Of a DNA stretch of 64,000 bases, positions 35,124 through 43,771 are shown piece by piece. The stretch covers positions 1-64,000 of the forward strand of contig JAXDOD010000168.1 of assembly GCA_034669045.1 (NCBI GenBank), written 5' to 3'. Numbering within the stretch: position 1 is the first letter of the stretch; each line of letters begins with the position of its first letter. The stretch is from VAZQ01 sp034669045 (lineage in GTDB: Bacteria; Pseudomonadota; Alphaproteobacteria; Rhizobiales; Xanthobacteraceae). The position numbers and the translations under genes are program-made. The notes below the pieces were generated by a model. It was not told the origin of the DNA, did not search any database, and saw only the letters and a program-made list of their open reading frames with translations.

Positions 35124-36140
35124 ATGCCAGGCCATCGTTCACCTGCGAACATCAATACCGGGGGCAACACGCTCGGACGGCGCAGCTTCCTGGGCGCGTC
35201 GGTCGGCGCCGTCGCCGGCGGCCTTGCCGCACAACCGCTTCCGCTCCGCGCGCAGCCGGCGTCCGGCCGGGATTTCTTCCCCGGCTTCCGGCGCCAGACG
35301 GTCGAGACCAGCGGGACCACCATCAACCTGGTGGTCGGCGGCAGCGGACCGCCGGTGCTGCTCCTGCATGGATATCCGGCGACGCACCTGATGTGGCACA
35401 AGGTGGCCCCGGAGCTCGCGAAGGACCACACCGTGGTCGCGGCCGACCTGCGCGGCTATGGCGACAGCGGCCGCCCGCCGGATGGCGAAAACCACTTCGG
35501 CCATTCCAAGCGCGCCATGGCGGCGGACCAGGTCGAAGCGATGGCGAAGCTCGGCTTCGCAAAGTTCGCGGTCGCCGGGCACGACCGCGGCGGCCGCGTC
35601 GCGCATCGCATGGCGCTGGATCACCCCGACAAGGTCAGCAAGCTCGTGCTGATGGACATCATGCCGTCGTACTACACGTTCCAGAATGTCGACCGCAGGT
35701 TCGCCACCAACAACTGGTACTGGTTCTTCCTGCTGGAGCCGTCGCCGTTTCCGGAGACCCTGATCGCCAACAGCCTCGACACCTACCTCAAACGCTCGGT
35801 CGGGCGGCTGATGCCGAACATCATCACGCCGGAGATCTATGCGGAGTATTTCCGCTGCTTCAACAGTCCGGCGTCCATCCATGCCTATTGCGAAGACTAT
35901 CGCGCCGGCGCCTCGATCGATCTCGTCCATGACGAGGCCGATCTGAACCGCAGGATCGCGTGTCCGACGTTGTATCTCTGGGGCGCCAAGGGAGGCCGCG
36001 GCCAGATCTCCGATCCGCTTGCGCTCTGGCGTGATCGCGCGACCGAGCTGACCGGCAAGGGTCTGCCCGGCGCCCACCACTTCGTCGAGGAGGCGCCCAC
36101 CGAGACGCTGGCGGAACTGAGGAGGTTTTTCGCGGCTTGA
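35124..36140 (+). CDS. Tat-exported alpha/beta hydrolase, haloacetate-dehalogenase-like
   Basis: 338 residues from the ATG at 35124 after AAAGGGGAGA. The Tat signal is LGRRSFLGASVGAVAGG. The hydrolase core matches fluoroacetate dehalogenases: LLLHGYPATHLMWHKVAPEL, ADLRGYGDSGRP, the nucleophile elbow AGHDRGGRVAHRMALDHPDK with D154, the acid D178 (LMDIMP), and a C-terminal GAHHFVEEAP with the base. The halide/fluoride pocket segment normally WHW reads NWYWFF, so the halide-binding His is Tyr (Y199), while Trp (W200) is kept. Dehalogenation is therefore uncertain; epoxide or ester hydrolysis is possible. It is co-transcribed with an SBP. Confidence 0.85.
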   Translation: MPGHRSPANINTGGNTLGRRSFLGASVGAVAGGLAAQPLPLRAQPASGRDFFPGFRRQTVETSGTTINLVVGGSGPPVLLLHGYPATHLMWHKVAPELAKDHTVVAADLRGYGDSGRPPDGENHFGHSKRAMAADQVEAMAKLGFAKFAVAGHDRGGRVAHRMALDHPDKVSKLVLMDIMPSYYTFQNVDRRFATNNWYWFFLLEPSPFPETLIANSLDTYLKRSVGRLMPNIITPEIYAEYFRCFNSPASIHAYCEDYRAGASIDLVHDEADLNRRIACPTLYLWGAKGGRGQISDPLALWRDRATELTGKGLPGAHHFVEEAPTETLAELRRFFAA

Positions 36141-36256
36141 CGGCGGCGCCATCGCGCGTCGCCGCGCGGTGGCCGGCGCCCGCGGCGAAACAATTCCGGC
36201 CATCGCGCGTTGATCGCAGGATTGCCCGTCGGTACGGATTGCGCGGGAGACACGAC

Positions 36257-37246
36257 GTGCTGCAGGTATATTCGGCCGAAGGCGGCACGCTCAAGGCGCT
36301 GTCGGAGCGGCCCGACCTGGCATCGCTCGGATCCGCGCATTGGATCGATCTCTACGAGCCGACGGAGGACGAGCAGCAGACCGTCGAGCGCGCCCTCGGC
36401 ATCAAGCTGCAGGCTCCTGACGAGATCGAGCGGTTCTACATTTCCGATCAGCTCCGGTCCTCCGCCACCCAGGTCACGCTCAAGGCGCTGCTCCTCGCCG
36501 GCCTCGAGCGGCATTGTCCGACCCTGGTCCCGGTCACCTTCATCCGCAGCAAGGGCCCCCTGGTCACCATCAGCAGGGGCAGCGCGAACGGCCTCGCCTG
36601 GCTCGCCGCCGAGTGCGAAGAATGCGTCCCCGCCGACGCGAAGGACCTGTTCCCGGCCGTCCTCGACATGGTCGTCGATCATGCCATCAACGTGCTCGAC
36701 AGCGTCGGCGATGAGCTCGACCGGGTGAACCGGGCGCTGTTCCAGCATCACACCTCGCCGCAGCGCCGACTGCGGCTCGGCGCATCGCCGCGCCTCCGCA
36801 ACCGGCAGGTCGAGGTGATCCTCACCGAACTCGGCTATAGCCGCGAGGTGCTGGTGAAGCTGCGCCGCAGCGTGCTCAGCTTCCGGCGGCTGGTCGGGCT
36901 GATGCGCGAGCGCGTCACCGACGACACGATCGCCAAGAAGCTCGCGGCGTTCGAGCATGAATTGCTGTCGATCGCCGAGGCCGAAGTCGACCTGTCGAGC
37001 ACCGCCGGGTTCATGCTCGACGGCGCCGTCGGCTATATCGGCATCCTGCAGACCAAGACCATCAACATCCTGACGATCGTCGGCGTGCTGCTCACGCCGC
37101 CGGTCCTGGTCGCGAGCGTCTACGGCATGAATTTCAAGGTCATGCCGGAATTGCAATGGCAATGGGGTTATCCCTGGGCGCTTGGGCTGATGGTGGCATC
37201 AGCCATCGGCATGTACGTCTTCGTGCGGGTACGGGGCTGGCTGTAA
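36257..37246 (+). CDS. corA: CorA-family divalent-cation transporter
   Basis: 329 residues from a GTG at 36257, preceded by GGGAGA 7 bases away; the longer frame from a TTG overlapping the previous stop lacks homology. An N-terminal soluble domain (WIDLYEPTEDEQQTVERALG) and a long helical stalk are followed by two C-terminal membrane helices, with the diagnostic GMN motif in VASVYGMNFKVMPELQWQWG between them. The family forms pentameric Mg2+/Co2+/Ni2+ channels in the inner membrane. It sits between SBP genes with no apparent functional tie. Confidence 0.9.
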   Translation: MLQVYSAEGGTLKALSERPDLASLGSAHWIDLYEPTEDEQQTVERALGIKLQAPDEIERFYISDQLRSSATQVTLKALLLAGLERHCPTLVPVTFIRSKGPLVTISRGSANGLAWLAAECEECVPADAKDLFPAVLDMVVDHAINVLDSVGDELDRVNRALFQHHTSPQRRLRLGASPRLRNRQVEVILTELGYSREVLVKLRRSVLSFRRLVGLMRERVTDDTIAKKLAAFEHELLSIAEAEVDLSSTAGFMLDGAVGYIGILQTKTINILTIVGVLLTPPVLVASVYGMNFKVMPELQWQWGYPWALGLMVASAIGMYVFVRVRGWL

Positions 37247-37319
37247 TGGCACGCGAGGCCATTGAACAGGCGGCTCCCGAGCGCGTACTCTCATGCCAAG
37301 GCCGGGTAGGGAGTGAGAC

Positions 37320-38372
37320 ATGTCCAAGCGGTGGGCGGCGGTAACGCTCGCGCTGGCGGCGCTTGTGTCGCCGCAGGTCCGCGCCGATGCGGTCGCCGAT
37401 TTCTACCGGGGCAAGCAGCTCAATCTCGTCGTCGGCTATGGCCCCGGCAGCAGCTACGATATCTACGCGCAGCTCGTGGGCCGCCGCCTCGGCCGCCACA
37501 TTCCCGGGCATCCCGCCGTGGCGGTGCAGAACATGCCGGGGGCGGGCTCGCTGCGCGCCGCCAACTATCTCTACGCCGCCGCCCCCAAGGATGGCACCAC
37601 GATCGGGCATTTTGCCCGCATTGTCCCGCTGCTGGGCATGGTGGGAACCAATCCGAACGTGCAGTTCGACGCCCGCCGCTTCGTCTGGCTCGGCTCCTTG
37701 TCGAGCTTCGCCAACGACGCCTATATCCTGATCGTGCGGGCGGACGCGCCGGCGAAGACCATCGAAGACGCCCGCCGCACCGGCGGCGATGCGCTGGTGC
37801 TCGGGAGCACCGCCGAAGGCGCGACCGGCAACGACGTGCCGATCATCCTGCGCGACACCATCGGCCTCAATGTCAAGAAGGTCGTCGGCTATCCCGACAC
37901 CGCCGCGCTCTACCTCGCGCTCGAGCGCGGCGAGGTCCATGGCCGCACCGTCGACCTGTCCTCGCTTCGCACCGTCAAGCCCGAGTGGCTCAAGCCGAAG
38001 TCCGGCTTCCACGTGCTGGTGCAGTTCGGGCGCGCGACCCGGCATCCGGACCTGCCGAACGTCCCGACGGCGCGCGAACTGGCGCGCAACGAAGGCGCGC
38101 GTGCGCTGATCGAGCTGGCCGAGCTTCCCTACCGGCTGTCGCGCCCGTTCGCCGCGCCGCCCGGGGTTCCGGCGGACCGCGCCACCGCTCTGCAGGCGGC
38201 TTTCCTCGCCATGCAGGCCGACCCGCAATACCTGGAAGACGCGGCCAGGCTCAACGTCGACGTCAGCCCAGTCAGCGCCGATGACATCGTGCGCGCGCTC
38301 GACCGCATCGAGAAGGCGCCGCCGGCGCTGCTCGACTATCTGCGCAAGCTGTTCGCCGACAGCAGAAGCTGA
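37320..38372 (+). CDS. TctC-like binding protein (tandem copy A)
   Basis: 350 residues after GTAGGGAGTGAGAC. A signal peptide ends at SPQVRADA. The mature start FYRGKQLNLVVGYGPGSSYD and HIPGHPAVAVQNMPGAGSLR, then GSTAEGATGND and LPYRLSRPFAAPPG, are shared with the gene at 34048. The glycine-rich ligand loop differs here (GPGSSYD for GTGGGYD). The next gene, 103 bp on, is a further paralogue, so this is a tandem duplication. Confidence 0.9.
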   Translation: MSKRWAAVTLALAALVSPQVRADAVADFYRGKQLNLVVGYGPGSSYDIYAQLVGRRLGRHIPGHPAVAVQNMPGAGSLRAANYLYAAAPKDGTTIGHFARIVPLLGMVGTNPNVQFDARRFVWLGSLSSFANDAYILIVRADAPAKTIEDARRTGGDALVLGSTAEGATGNDVPIILRDTIGLNVKKVVGYPDTAALYLALERGEVHGRTVDLSSLRTVKPEWLKPKSGFHVLVQFGRATRHPDLPNVPTARELARNEGARALIELAELPYRLSRPFAAPPGVPADRATALQAAFLAMQADPQYLEDAARLNVDVSPVSADDIVRALDRIEKAPPALLDYLRKLFADSRS

Positions 38373-38475
38373 TCGGTACGGTTGCTGTCGCGGCCCGACC
38401 GAACGAGTCGCATGGCATTTCCCGCGGCGAGCGCCTAACATCGAGCGCGGGTTCCTGGTCAACGGGGGGAAAGGA

Positions 38476-39525
38476 ATGCAGAGGCTGTTTGCGACGCTGG
38501 TCCTGGCGGTGGTTGCGTTGGTGCCGCCGGCGCGTGCCGACGACGTCGCCGACTTCTACAAGGGCAAGCGGATCAACCTGATCGTCAGCTACGGCACCGG
38601 CGGCGGCTACGACGTCTACGCGCGCGTGCTGGCGCGGCACATGAGCCGGCATATCCCGGGCAACCCGAGCATCATCATCCAGAACATGCCGGGCGCGGGT
38701 TCGCTGCGCGGCACCAATTTCCTCTACAACGTGGCGCCCAAGGACGGCACCACGTTCGGCACCTTCGCGCGCAACATGGCGCTCGTCGGCCAGATCAAGA
38801 CCAACCAGAACGTCCAGTTCGATCCCGCCAAGTTCACCTGGCTCGGCTCCTCGTCGAGCCTTGCCAACGACGCCTACCTGCTGCTGGTGCGCAGCGACGC
38901 CAAGGTGAAGTCGGTCGACGACGCGCGCCGCCCGGGCGGGCCGCAGCTCATCCTCGGCAGCACGGCCGAGGGCGCTTCCAGCGACGCCATGGGCGTCCTG
39001 CTGCGCGAATGGCTGGGCTTCGCCAACATGAAGGTCATTCCCGGATATACCGATTCCGGGGTGCTGTTCCTGGCGATCGAGCGCGGCGAGATCGAGGGCC
39101 GCACCGTGGGGCTTTCCGCGGTGCGGGCGAACAAGCCGGACTGGCTCAAGCCGGGCGGGCTCGGACGGGTGCTGGTCGTGTTCGGCCGCGCCGACCGGTT
39201 CAAGGATTTCCCGGACGCGCCGACCGCGCGCGAGCTCGCCAGGAACGCGGAGGACCGCAACCTGATCGAGATCATCGAGATTCCCTATCTGCTGTCGCGC
39301 CCCTATGCGGCGCCGCCGGAGGTGCCGGCGGACCGCGCCAAGGCGCTGCAGGACGCGTTCGCGGCGACCCACAAGGATCCGGCCTATCTGGCCGAGGCGG
39401 AGAAGATCGGTATCGAGGTCAGCCCGATCAGCGGCGAGGAAATCCTGCGCCAGATCGACAAGATCGCGAAGACGCCGGCCGATCAACTCAAGCGGATCGA
39501 GAAGCTGATCACCGAAGGCGGGTAA
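38476..39525 (+). CDS. TctC-like binding protein (tandem copy B)
   Basis: 349 residues from the ATG at 38476 after GGGGGAAAGGA. A signal peptide ends at PPARADD. The mature start is FYKGKRINLIVSYGTGGGYD and HIPGNPSIIIQNMPGAGSLR. It shares GSTAEGAS and the IPYLLSRPYAAPPEVPADRA block with its neighbour. It is the second of a tandem pair, and convergent with a Bug protein gene that ends 31 bp away. Confidence 0.9.
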   Translation: MQRLFATLVLAVVALVPPARADDVADFYKGKRINLIVSYGTGGGYDVYARVLARHMSRHIPGNPSIIIQNMPGAGSLRGTNFLYNVAPKDGTTFGTFARNMALVGQIKTNQNVQFDPAKFTWLGSSSSLANDAYLLLVRSDAKVKSVDDARRPGGPQLILGSTAEGASSDAMGVLLREWLGFANMKVIPGYTDSGVLFLAIERGEIEGRTVGLSAVRANKPDWLKPGGLGRVLVVFGRADRFKDFPDAPTARELARNAEDRNLIEIIEIPYLLSRPYAAPPEVPADRAKALQDAFAATHKDPAYLAEAEKIGIEVSPISGEEILRQIDKIAKTPADQLKRIEKLITEGG

Positions 39526-39556
39526 GGGGTGGGCGTGGCGCGGTAAGCGCGCAGCA

Positions 39557-40519
39557 CTACTGCGGCTCGATCCCGGCCGCCTTGGCGACCTTGGTCCACT
39601 TCTCCAACTCGTCCTTGATGAGCGCGGCGAACTCGGCCGGCGTGCCGCCGATCGGCTCGGCCCCGTCGGTGGCGAGTTTCTCCTTGACGTCCGGCGACTT
39701 GAGCGCCTTCACGGCCTCGGCGTGGATGCGCGCGATGATGTCGGCCGGCGTCCCCGCCGGCGCGGCCATGCCGTACCACTGCGTCGCCTCGTAGCCGGGC
39801 ACGCCGGCTTCCGCGATCGGCAGGACGTTGGGCAGCGCCTCGCTATGCTTCCTGCTGGAGAGCCCGAGCGCGCGCACGTTGCCGGCGTCGATCTGCGGCC
39901 GTGCGGACAGCGCGGTCGAGAACATGCCGGTGATCTGGCCGCTCATGACGTCGGTCATGGCCGGCACCGTGCCGCGGTAGGGGATGTGCTGGACCTTGAT
40001 GCCGGCCAGGCTCATCAGGAGCTCCATGCACATGTGCGGCGAGGTCCCGATGCCGGGCGTGCCGTAGGTCAATTCGCCGGGCTTGGTCTTGGCGAGCGCG
40101 ATGAAGTCGGCGAGCGTCGTCACCGGCACCTTGGGATTGACGATCAGCACGTTGGGCGCCGAGGCGACCTGCATGATCGGCGCGAAATCCTTGACCGGAT
40201 CGTAGGACACTTTCTTGTACAGCACCGAATTGAGCGACAGCGTGCTCGCCGTCATCAGGAACGTGTAGCCGTCGGGGGCCGCGCGCGCGACGCTTTCGAT
40301 GCCGATCATGTTGCCGGCGCCGGGCCGGTTCTCGACGAAGAACTGCTGGCCGAAGGCACGCGAGAAATGATCGGCCAGCACGCGCGCCACGATGTCGGTG
40401 CCGCCGGCGGGCGGCGAGGGCACCACGATGCGCACCGGGCGGGCGGGCCAGGGTTGCGCAGCGGCTTGAGCCGTGAGCAGGCCGAGGCAAGTCAGGACGC
40501 AGACGACGATGCGCGACAT
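39557..40519 (-). CDS. Bug family (TctC) tripartite transporter binding protein
   Basis: 320 residues after AAGGGAGAGAGTC, with a signal peptide ending AQAAAQP. It is a canonical Bug protein: WPARPVRIVVPSPPAGGTDI, ENRPGAGNMIGIESVARAAP, DGYTFLMTASTLSLN, YDPVKDFAPIMQVASAPNVL, and GTSPHMCMELLMSLAGIKVQ. It differs from the FYKGK-type relatives elsewhere in the window. It lies 17 bp downstream of a small cupin gene. No membrane subunits adjacent. Confidence 0.92.
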   Translation of the reverse strand: MSRIVVCVLTCLGLLTAQAAAQPWPARPVRIVVPSPPAGGTDIVARVLADHFSRAFGQQFFVENRPGAGNMIGIESVARAAPDGYTFLMTASTLSLNSVLYKKVSYDPVKDFAPIMQVASAPNVLIVNPKVPVTTLADFIALAKTKPGELTYGTPGIGTSPHMCMELLMSLAGIKVQHIPYRGTVPAMTDVMSGQITGMFSTALSARPQIDAGNVRALGLSSRKHSEALPNVLPIAEAGVPGYEATQWYGMAAPAGTPADIIARIHAEAVKALKSPDVKEKLATDGAEPIGGTPAEFAALIKDELEKWTKVAKAAGIEPQ

Positions 40520-40536
40520 CTGACTCTCTCCCTTGA

Positions 40537-41013
40537 TCAGTTCGTCGCACCCAGGACCTTGCCGGCGCGTTGCACCGGCTTGGCTGCGATGAGGACGAAG
40601 GCGACCACGCAGGGCTCGGTGCCGCGGTTGATCCAGTTGTGGATCGTGCCGCGCTGCACCAGCACGTCGCCGGCCTTGAGATGCACCATCGTGCCGTCCA
40701 TCTCCATGTCGATCTCGCCCGACATGACGATGGCATAGTCGATCGATTCGGTGCGGTGGTTGCGCGGCGTCACGCCCGGCCCGTATTCGACCAGGCGAAA
40801 CACGGTGCCGTTCGGGTCGGTGGTGGCGACCGCGCGCGCGCCGCCGTCGGCCTCGGTATCGTTGTCGGTCGGGAACTCGCCGCTCGACCAGATCACGCAG
40901 CTCGCGTGGTTCGGCCGGCGCGAGATCACGTTCCGGGCGATCTCGTCGATCGCCACCACCGCCTTGCCGTTCCGGTCATGGCCGGTGACGACGCGCCTCA
41001 CTCTCAGCGCCAT
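40537..41013 (-). CDS. Small single-cupin protein
   Basis: 158 residues after GCGAGGAAC. One cupin barrel with motif 1 PRNHRTESIDYAIVMSGEID and motif 2 HLKAGDVLVQRGTIHNWINRG gives possible metal ligands (His, Glu, His). The pattern suits sugar/aromatic-compound cupins such as those in aromatic catabolic clusters. It is co-directional with the Bug protein (17 bp) and divergent from the bicupin cluster by 109 bp, so a shared regulatory region is likely. Confidence 0.85.
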   Translation of the reverse strand: MALRVRRVVTGHDRNGKAVVAIDEIARNVISRRPNHASCVIWSSGEFPTDNDTEADGGARAVATTDPNGTVFRLVEYGPGVTPRNHRTESIDYAIVMSGEIDMEMDGTMVHLKAGDVLVQRGTIHNWINRGTEPCVVAFVLIAAKPVQRAGKVLGATN

Positions 41014-41122
41014 TTTTGTTCCTCGCTCGATGCCGGCGGCAATTGTCGAAACCCGCCCCGCATGATGTACACTAATCCGCCACGTCCGCCGAGCAGCCAC
41101 CGACACCGCGCCCAGGAGCCGC

Positions 41123-42352
41123 ATGCACGACACCCCCGACGACGTCCATTGGCACGAGCCGAAAGCGGGCGAGAACGCCGGCCTCGGCAAGTTCCTGCGC
41201 AAGCCGATGCCCTACGACAGCTTCATGGAGGCGGAGGGCGTGCCGGTCTACCGCGGCATCGGCGTGCGCCGGGTGCAGGACCTGCCGATGGCGCCGTGGA
41301 AGCGGCTCGGCGGGCGCGGGACCTATATCCAGCTCTACGGCACCGAAGGTCTCTGGGGCATGTACGTGGTCGAGGTGCCCGGCGCCGGCGCGCTCGAGGT
41401 CGAGCGCCACCTCTACGAGAAGATCGTGCTGGTGGTCGAGGGCCGCGGCTCGACCGAGGTCTGGCAGGAGGGCCAGAGCAAGCGCCACACCTTCGAATGG
41501 CAGAAGGGCTCGCTGTTCACGATCCCGCTCAACGCCTTCCACCGCGTGATCAACGCGGCGTCGAGCCCCGCCATGCTGCTGTGCGGCACCTCGGCGCCGA
41601 ACGTGATGAACCTGATCGACAATCCCGGCTTCGTCTTCAACTGCGCCCACAATTTCACCGACCGGTTCTCCGGCGCCGACGACTTCTTCAAGCCGCGCGA
41701 CGACGTCGAGCCCGACCCGGTGCGCGGCCTGGCGATGCGGCGCACCAACCTGATCCCCGACGTGATCAACTGCGACCTGCCGCTCGACAACCGCCGCTCG
41801 CCCGGCTACCGGCGCGTCGAACCGCGGATGTCGGAGAACCGCTTCTATCAGTTCATCGGCCAGCACGAGACCGGCCGCTATGCCAAGGCGCACAAGCACC
41901 ACTCGACCGCGGTGCTCATCTGCGTCGAAGGCAAAGGCTACACCTACACCTGGCCGGACGCCCTCGGCACCATGCCCTGGCAGGACGGCAAGGCCGACAA
42001 GATTCTCCGTCAGGACTACGAGCCGGTCGGCGTCGTGTCGGCGGCGCCGATGGCCGGCGACTGGTTCCACCAGCATTTCGGCATCAGCAAGGGCGCGCTG
42101 CGGCTGGTCGCCTGGCATGGCCCCAACAACCATCCGGCGCTCAAGCCCGGCCGCCCGGGCGAGAAGATGGCCGACATCTGGGCCATCGACATCAACAAGG
42201 GCGGCAACGCCATCCCCTATCACATGGAGGACCCCGCGATCCGGCGCGAGTTCGAGGCGACGCTGGCGCAGGAGGGCGTCGCGAGCCGCATGAACCCGGC
42301 CTTCTACGAGCGCCCGCCGGCCGAAGGCGAAGACGTGCCGCCGGATATGTGA
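41123..42352 (+). CDS. Bicupin protein, copy 1 of 3
   Basis: 409 residues. Each copy begins MHDT...HWHEPKAGENAGLG after a CGCC/GACACGCC leader. The N-terminal cupin (about residues 85-165) has VERHLYEKIVLVVEGRGSTE and IPLNAFHRVINAA; the C-terminal cupin (about 240-340) has KAHKHHSTAVLICVEGKGYT and GDWFHQHFG. Both barrels keep potential metal ligands (H/E/H and H-K-H/H). The architecture resembles gentisate or 1-hydroxy-2-naphthoate dioxygenases, but I do not recognise the exact family. Cytoplasmic. The first 30 codons share an 89-bp identical run with copy 2. Confidence 0.88.
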   Translation: MHDTPDDVHWHEPKAGENAGLGKFLRKPMPYDSFMEAEGVPVYRGIGVRRVQDLPMAPWKRLGGRGTYIQLYGTEGLWGMYVVEVPGAGALEVERHLYEKIVLVVEGRGSTEVWQEGQSKRHTFEWQKGSLFTIPLNAFHRVINAASSPAMLLCGTSAPNVMNLIDNPGFVFNCAHNFTDRFSGADDFFKPRDDVEPDPVRGLAMRRTNLIPDVINCDLPLDNRRSPGYRRVEPRMSENRFYQFIGQHETGRYAKAHKHHSTAVLICVEGKGYTYTWPDALGTMPWQDGKADKILRQDYEPVGVVSAAPMAGDWFHQHFGISKGALRLVAWHGPNNHPALKPGRPGEKMADIWAIDINKGGNAIPYHMEDPAIRREFEATLAQEGVASRMNPAFYERPPAEGEDVPPDM

Positions 42353-42360
42353 TTCTCGAT

Positions 42361-42410
42361 GTCATCCCGGGGCGCCGCGACAGCGGCCTTCGGCCGCCTC
42401 CAGGAATGAC
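42361..42410. repeat. Palindromic intergenic repeat (GTCATCCCGGGG...GGAATGAC)
   Basis: Ends GTCAT and ATGAC (42361-42365 and 42406-42410) flank a stem GCGGCC/GGCCGC (42383-42388 and 42392-42397). It lies between bicupin copies 1 and 2 and could limit read-through. Confidence 0.6.
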
Positions 42411-42474
42411 GCGGAGAGATTTGCTGTATAATCGTTCAACAACATTGGGCGACGACAAGCACCGAGGACACGCC

Positions 42475-43707
42475 ATGCACGACACCACCGATCAGGCCCA
42501 TTGGCACGAGCCGAAAGCGGGCGAGAACGCCGGCCTCGGCAAGTTCCTGCGCAAGCCGATGCCCTACGACAGCTTCATGGAGGCGGAAGGCGTGCCGGTC
42601 CATCGCGCCATCGGCGTGCGCCGCGTCCAGGACCTGCCGATGACACCGTGGAAGCGGCTGGGCGGCAGCGGGACCTATATCCAGCTCTACGGGACGGAAG
42701 GGCTGTGGGGGATGTACGTGGTGCAGGTCCCCGGCGCCGGCGCGCTCAACGTCGAGCGCCACCTCTACGAGAAGGTCGTGCTGGTGGTCGAAGGTCGCGG
42801 CTCCACGGAAATCTGGCAGGACGGCCAGGCCAAGCCGCACACGTTCGAATGGCAGAAGGGATCGATGTTCGCGATCCCGCTCAACTGCTATCACCGGTTC
42901 GTCAATGCCGGGTCGAGCCCGGCGCTGCTGCTGTGCGGCACCTCGGCGCCGCAGGTGATGAACCTGATCGACAATCCCGGGTTCATCTTCAACTGCCCGC
43001 ACAATTTCACCGACCGCTATTCGGGCGCCGAAGACTACTTCACCCCCAAGGATGACCTCGAGCCGGACCCGGTGCGCGGGCTGGCGATGCGGCGGACCAA
43101 TCTCGTTCCCGACATCGTCAACACCGAGCTGCCGCTCGACAATCGCCGGTCGCCCGGCTATCGGCGGGTCGAGCCCTCGATGGCCGGCAACCGCTTCTAT
43201 CTCTGGATCGGGCAGCACGAGAACGGGCGCTATTCCAAGGCCCACAAGCACGCCTCCGCGGCCGTGCTGATCTGCGTCAAGGGCAAGGGCTACACCTACA
43301 CCTGGCCCGAGGGGCTCGGCATGACGCCCTGGAAGGACGGCCGCGCCGACAAGGTGATGCGCCAGGATTACGAGCCGGTCGGCATGGTCTCGGCCGCGCC
43401 GATGGCCGGCGACTGGTTCCACCAGCATTTCGGCACCAGCGCGGAGCCGCTGCGGCTCACCGCCTGGTTCGGCATCAACAACGCGCGTGCGCGCAAGGCC
43501 GGCATGCCCGGCGAGAAGATCATGGACTACGGCGCCATCGATCTCAGCAAGGGCGGCGGCGCCATTCCCTACCATTGGGAGGACCCTGCGCTGCGCAAGG
43601 AATACGAGGCGACGCTCCAGCGCGAGGGCGTCAAGAGCCGGATGAATCCGGAATTCTATGAACGGCCCCCGGCCGAAGGCGAAGAGGTCATGGGCAACGT
43701 GATGTGA
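42475..43707 (+). CDS. Bicupin protein, copy 2 of 3
   Basis: 410 residues. It keeps both metal-site blocks of copy 1 (VERHLYEKVVLVVEGRGSTE; IPLNCYHRFVNAG; KAHKHASAAVLICVKGKGYT; GDWFHQHFG). Differences from copies 1 and 3 concentrate in the loop after the first cupin (AEDYFTPKDDLEPD) and in the C-terminal third (LTAWFGINNARARKAGMPGE), pointing to changed substrate choice or oligomer contacts. It starts 123 bp after copy 1 and precedes the amidohydrolase by 64 bp. Confidence 0.88.
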   Translation: MHDTTDQAHWHEPKAGENAGLGKFLRKPMPYDSFMEAEGVPVHRAIGVRRVQDLPMTPWKRLGGSGTYIQLYGTEGLWGMYVVQVPGAGALNVERHLYEKVVLVVEGRGSTEIWQDGQAKPHTFEWQKGSMFAIPLNCYHRFVNAGSSPALLLCGTSAPQVMNLIDNPGFIFNCPHNFTDRYSGAEDYFTPKDDLEPDPVRGLAMRRTNLVPDIVNTELPLDNRRSPGYRRVEPSMAGNRFYLWIGQHENGRYSKAHKHASAAVLICVKGKGYTYTWPEGLGMTPWKDGRADKVMRQDYEPVGMVSAAPMAGDWFHQHFGTSAEPLRLTAWFGINNARARKAGMPGEKIMDYGAIDLSKGGGAIPYHWEDPALRKEYEATLQREGVKSRMNPEFYERPPAEGEEVMGNVM

Positions 43708-43771
43708 GCTTGCGGCGCGCGCGGCGCGCCGCTAAGTCCCTCAACTGGATTACCCAACCGCAGGAAACGCC

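Noticed and set aside
40570..43707. A 1045-codon frame that would fuse upstream sequence to bicupin copy 2
   Set aside because: Only the part from 42475 codes for a bicupin. The first part is antisense to the small cupin and off-frame to bicupin copy 1, and an SD-like leader and ATG define the true start.
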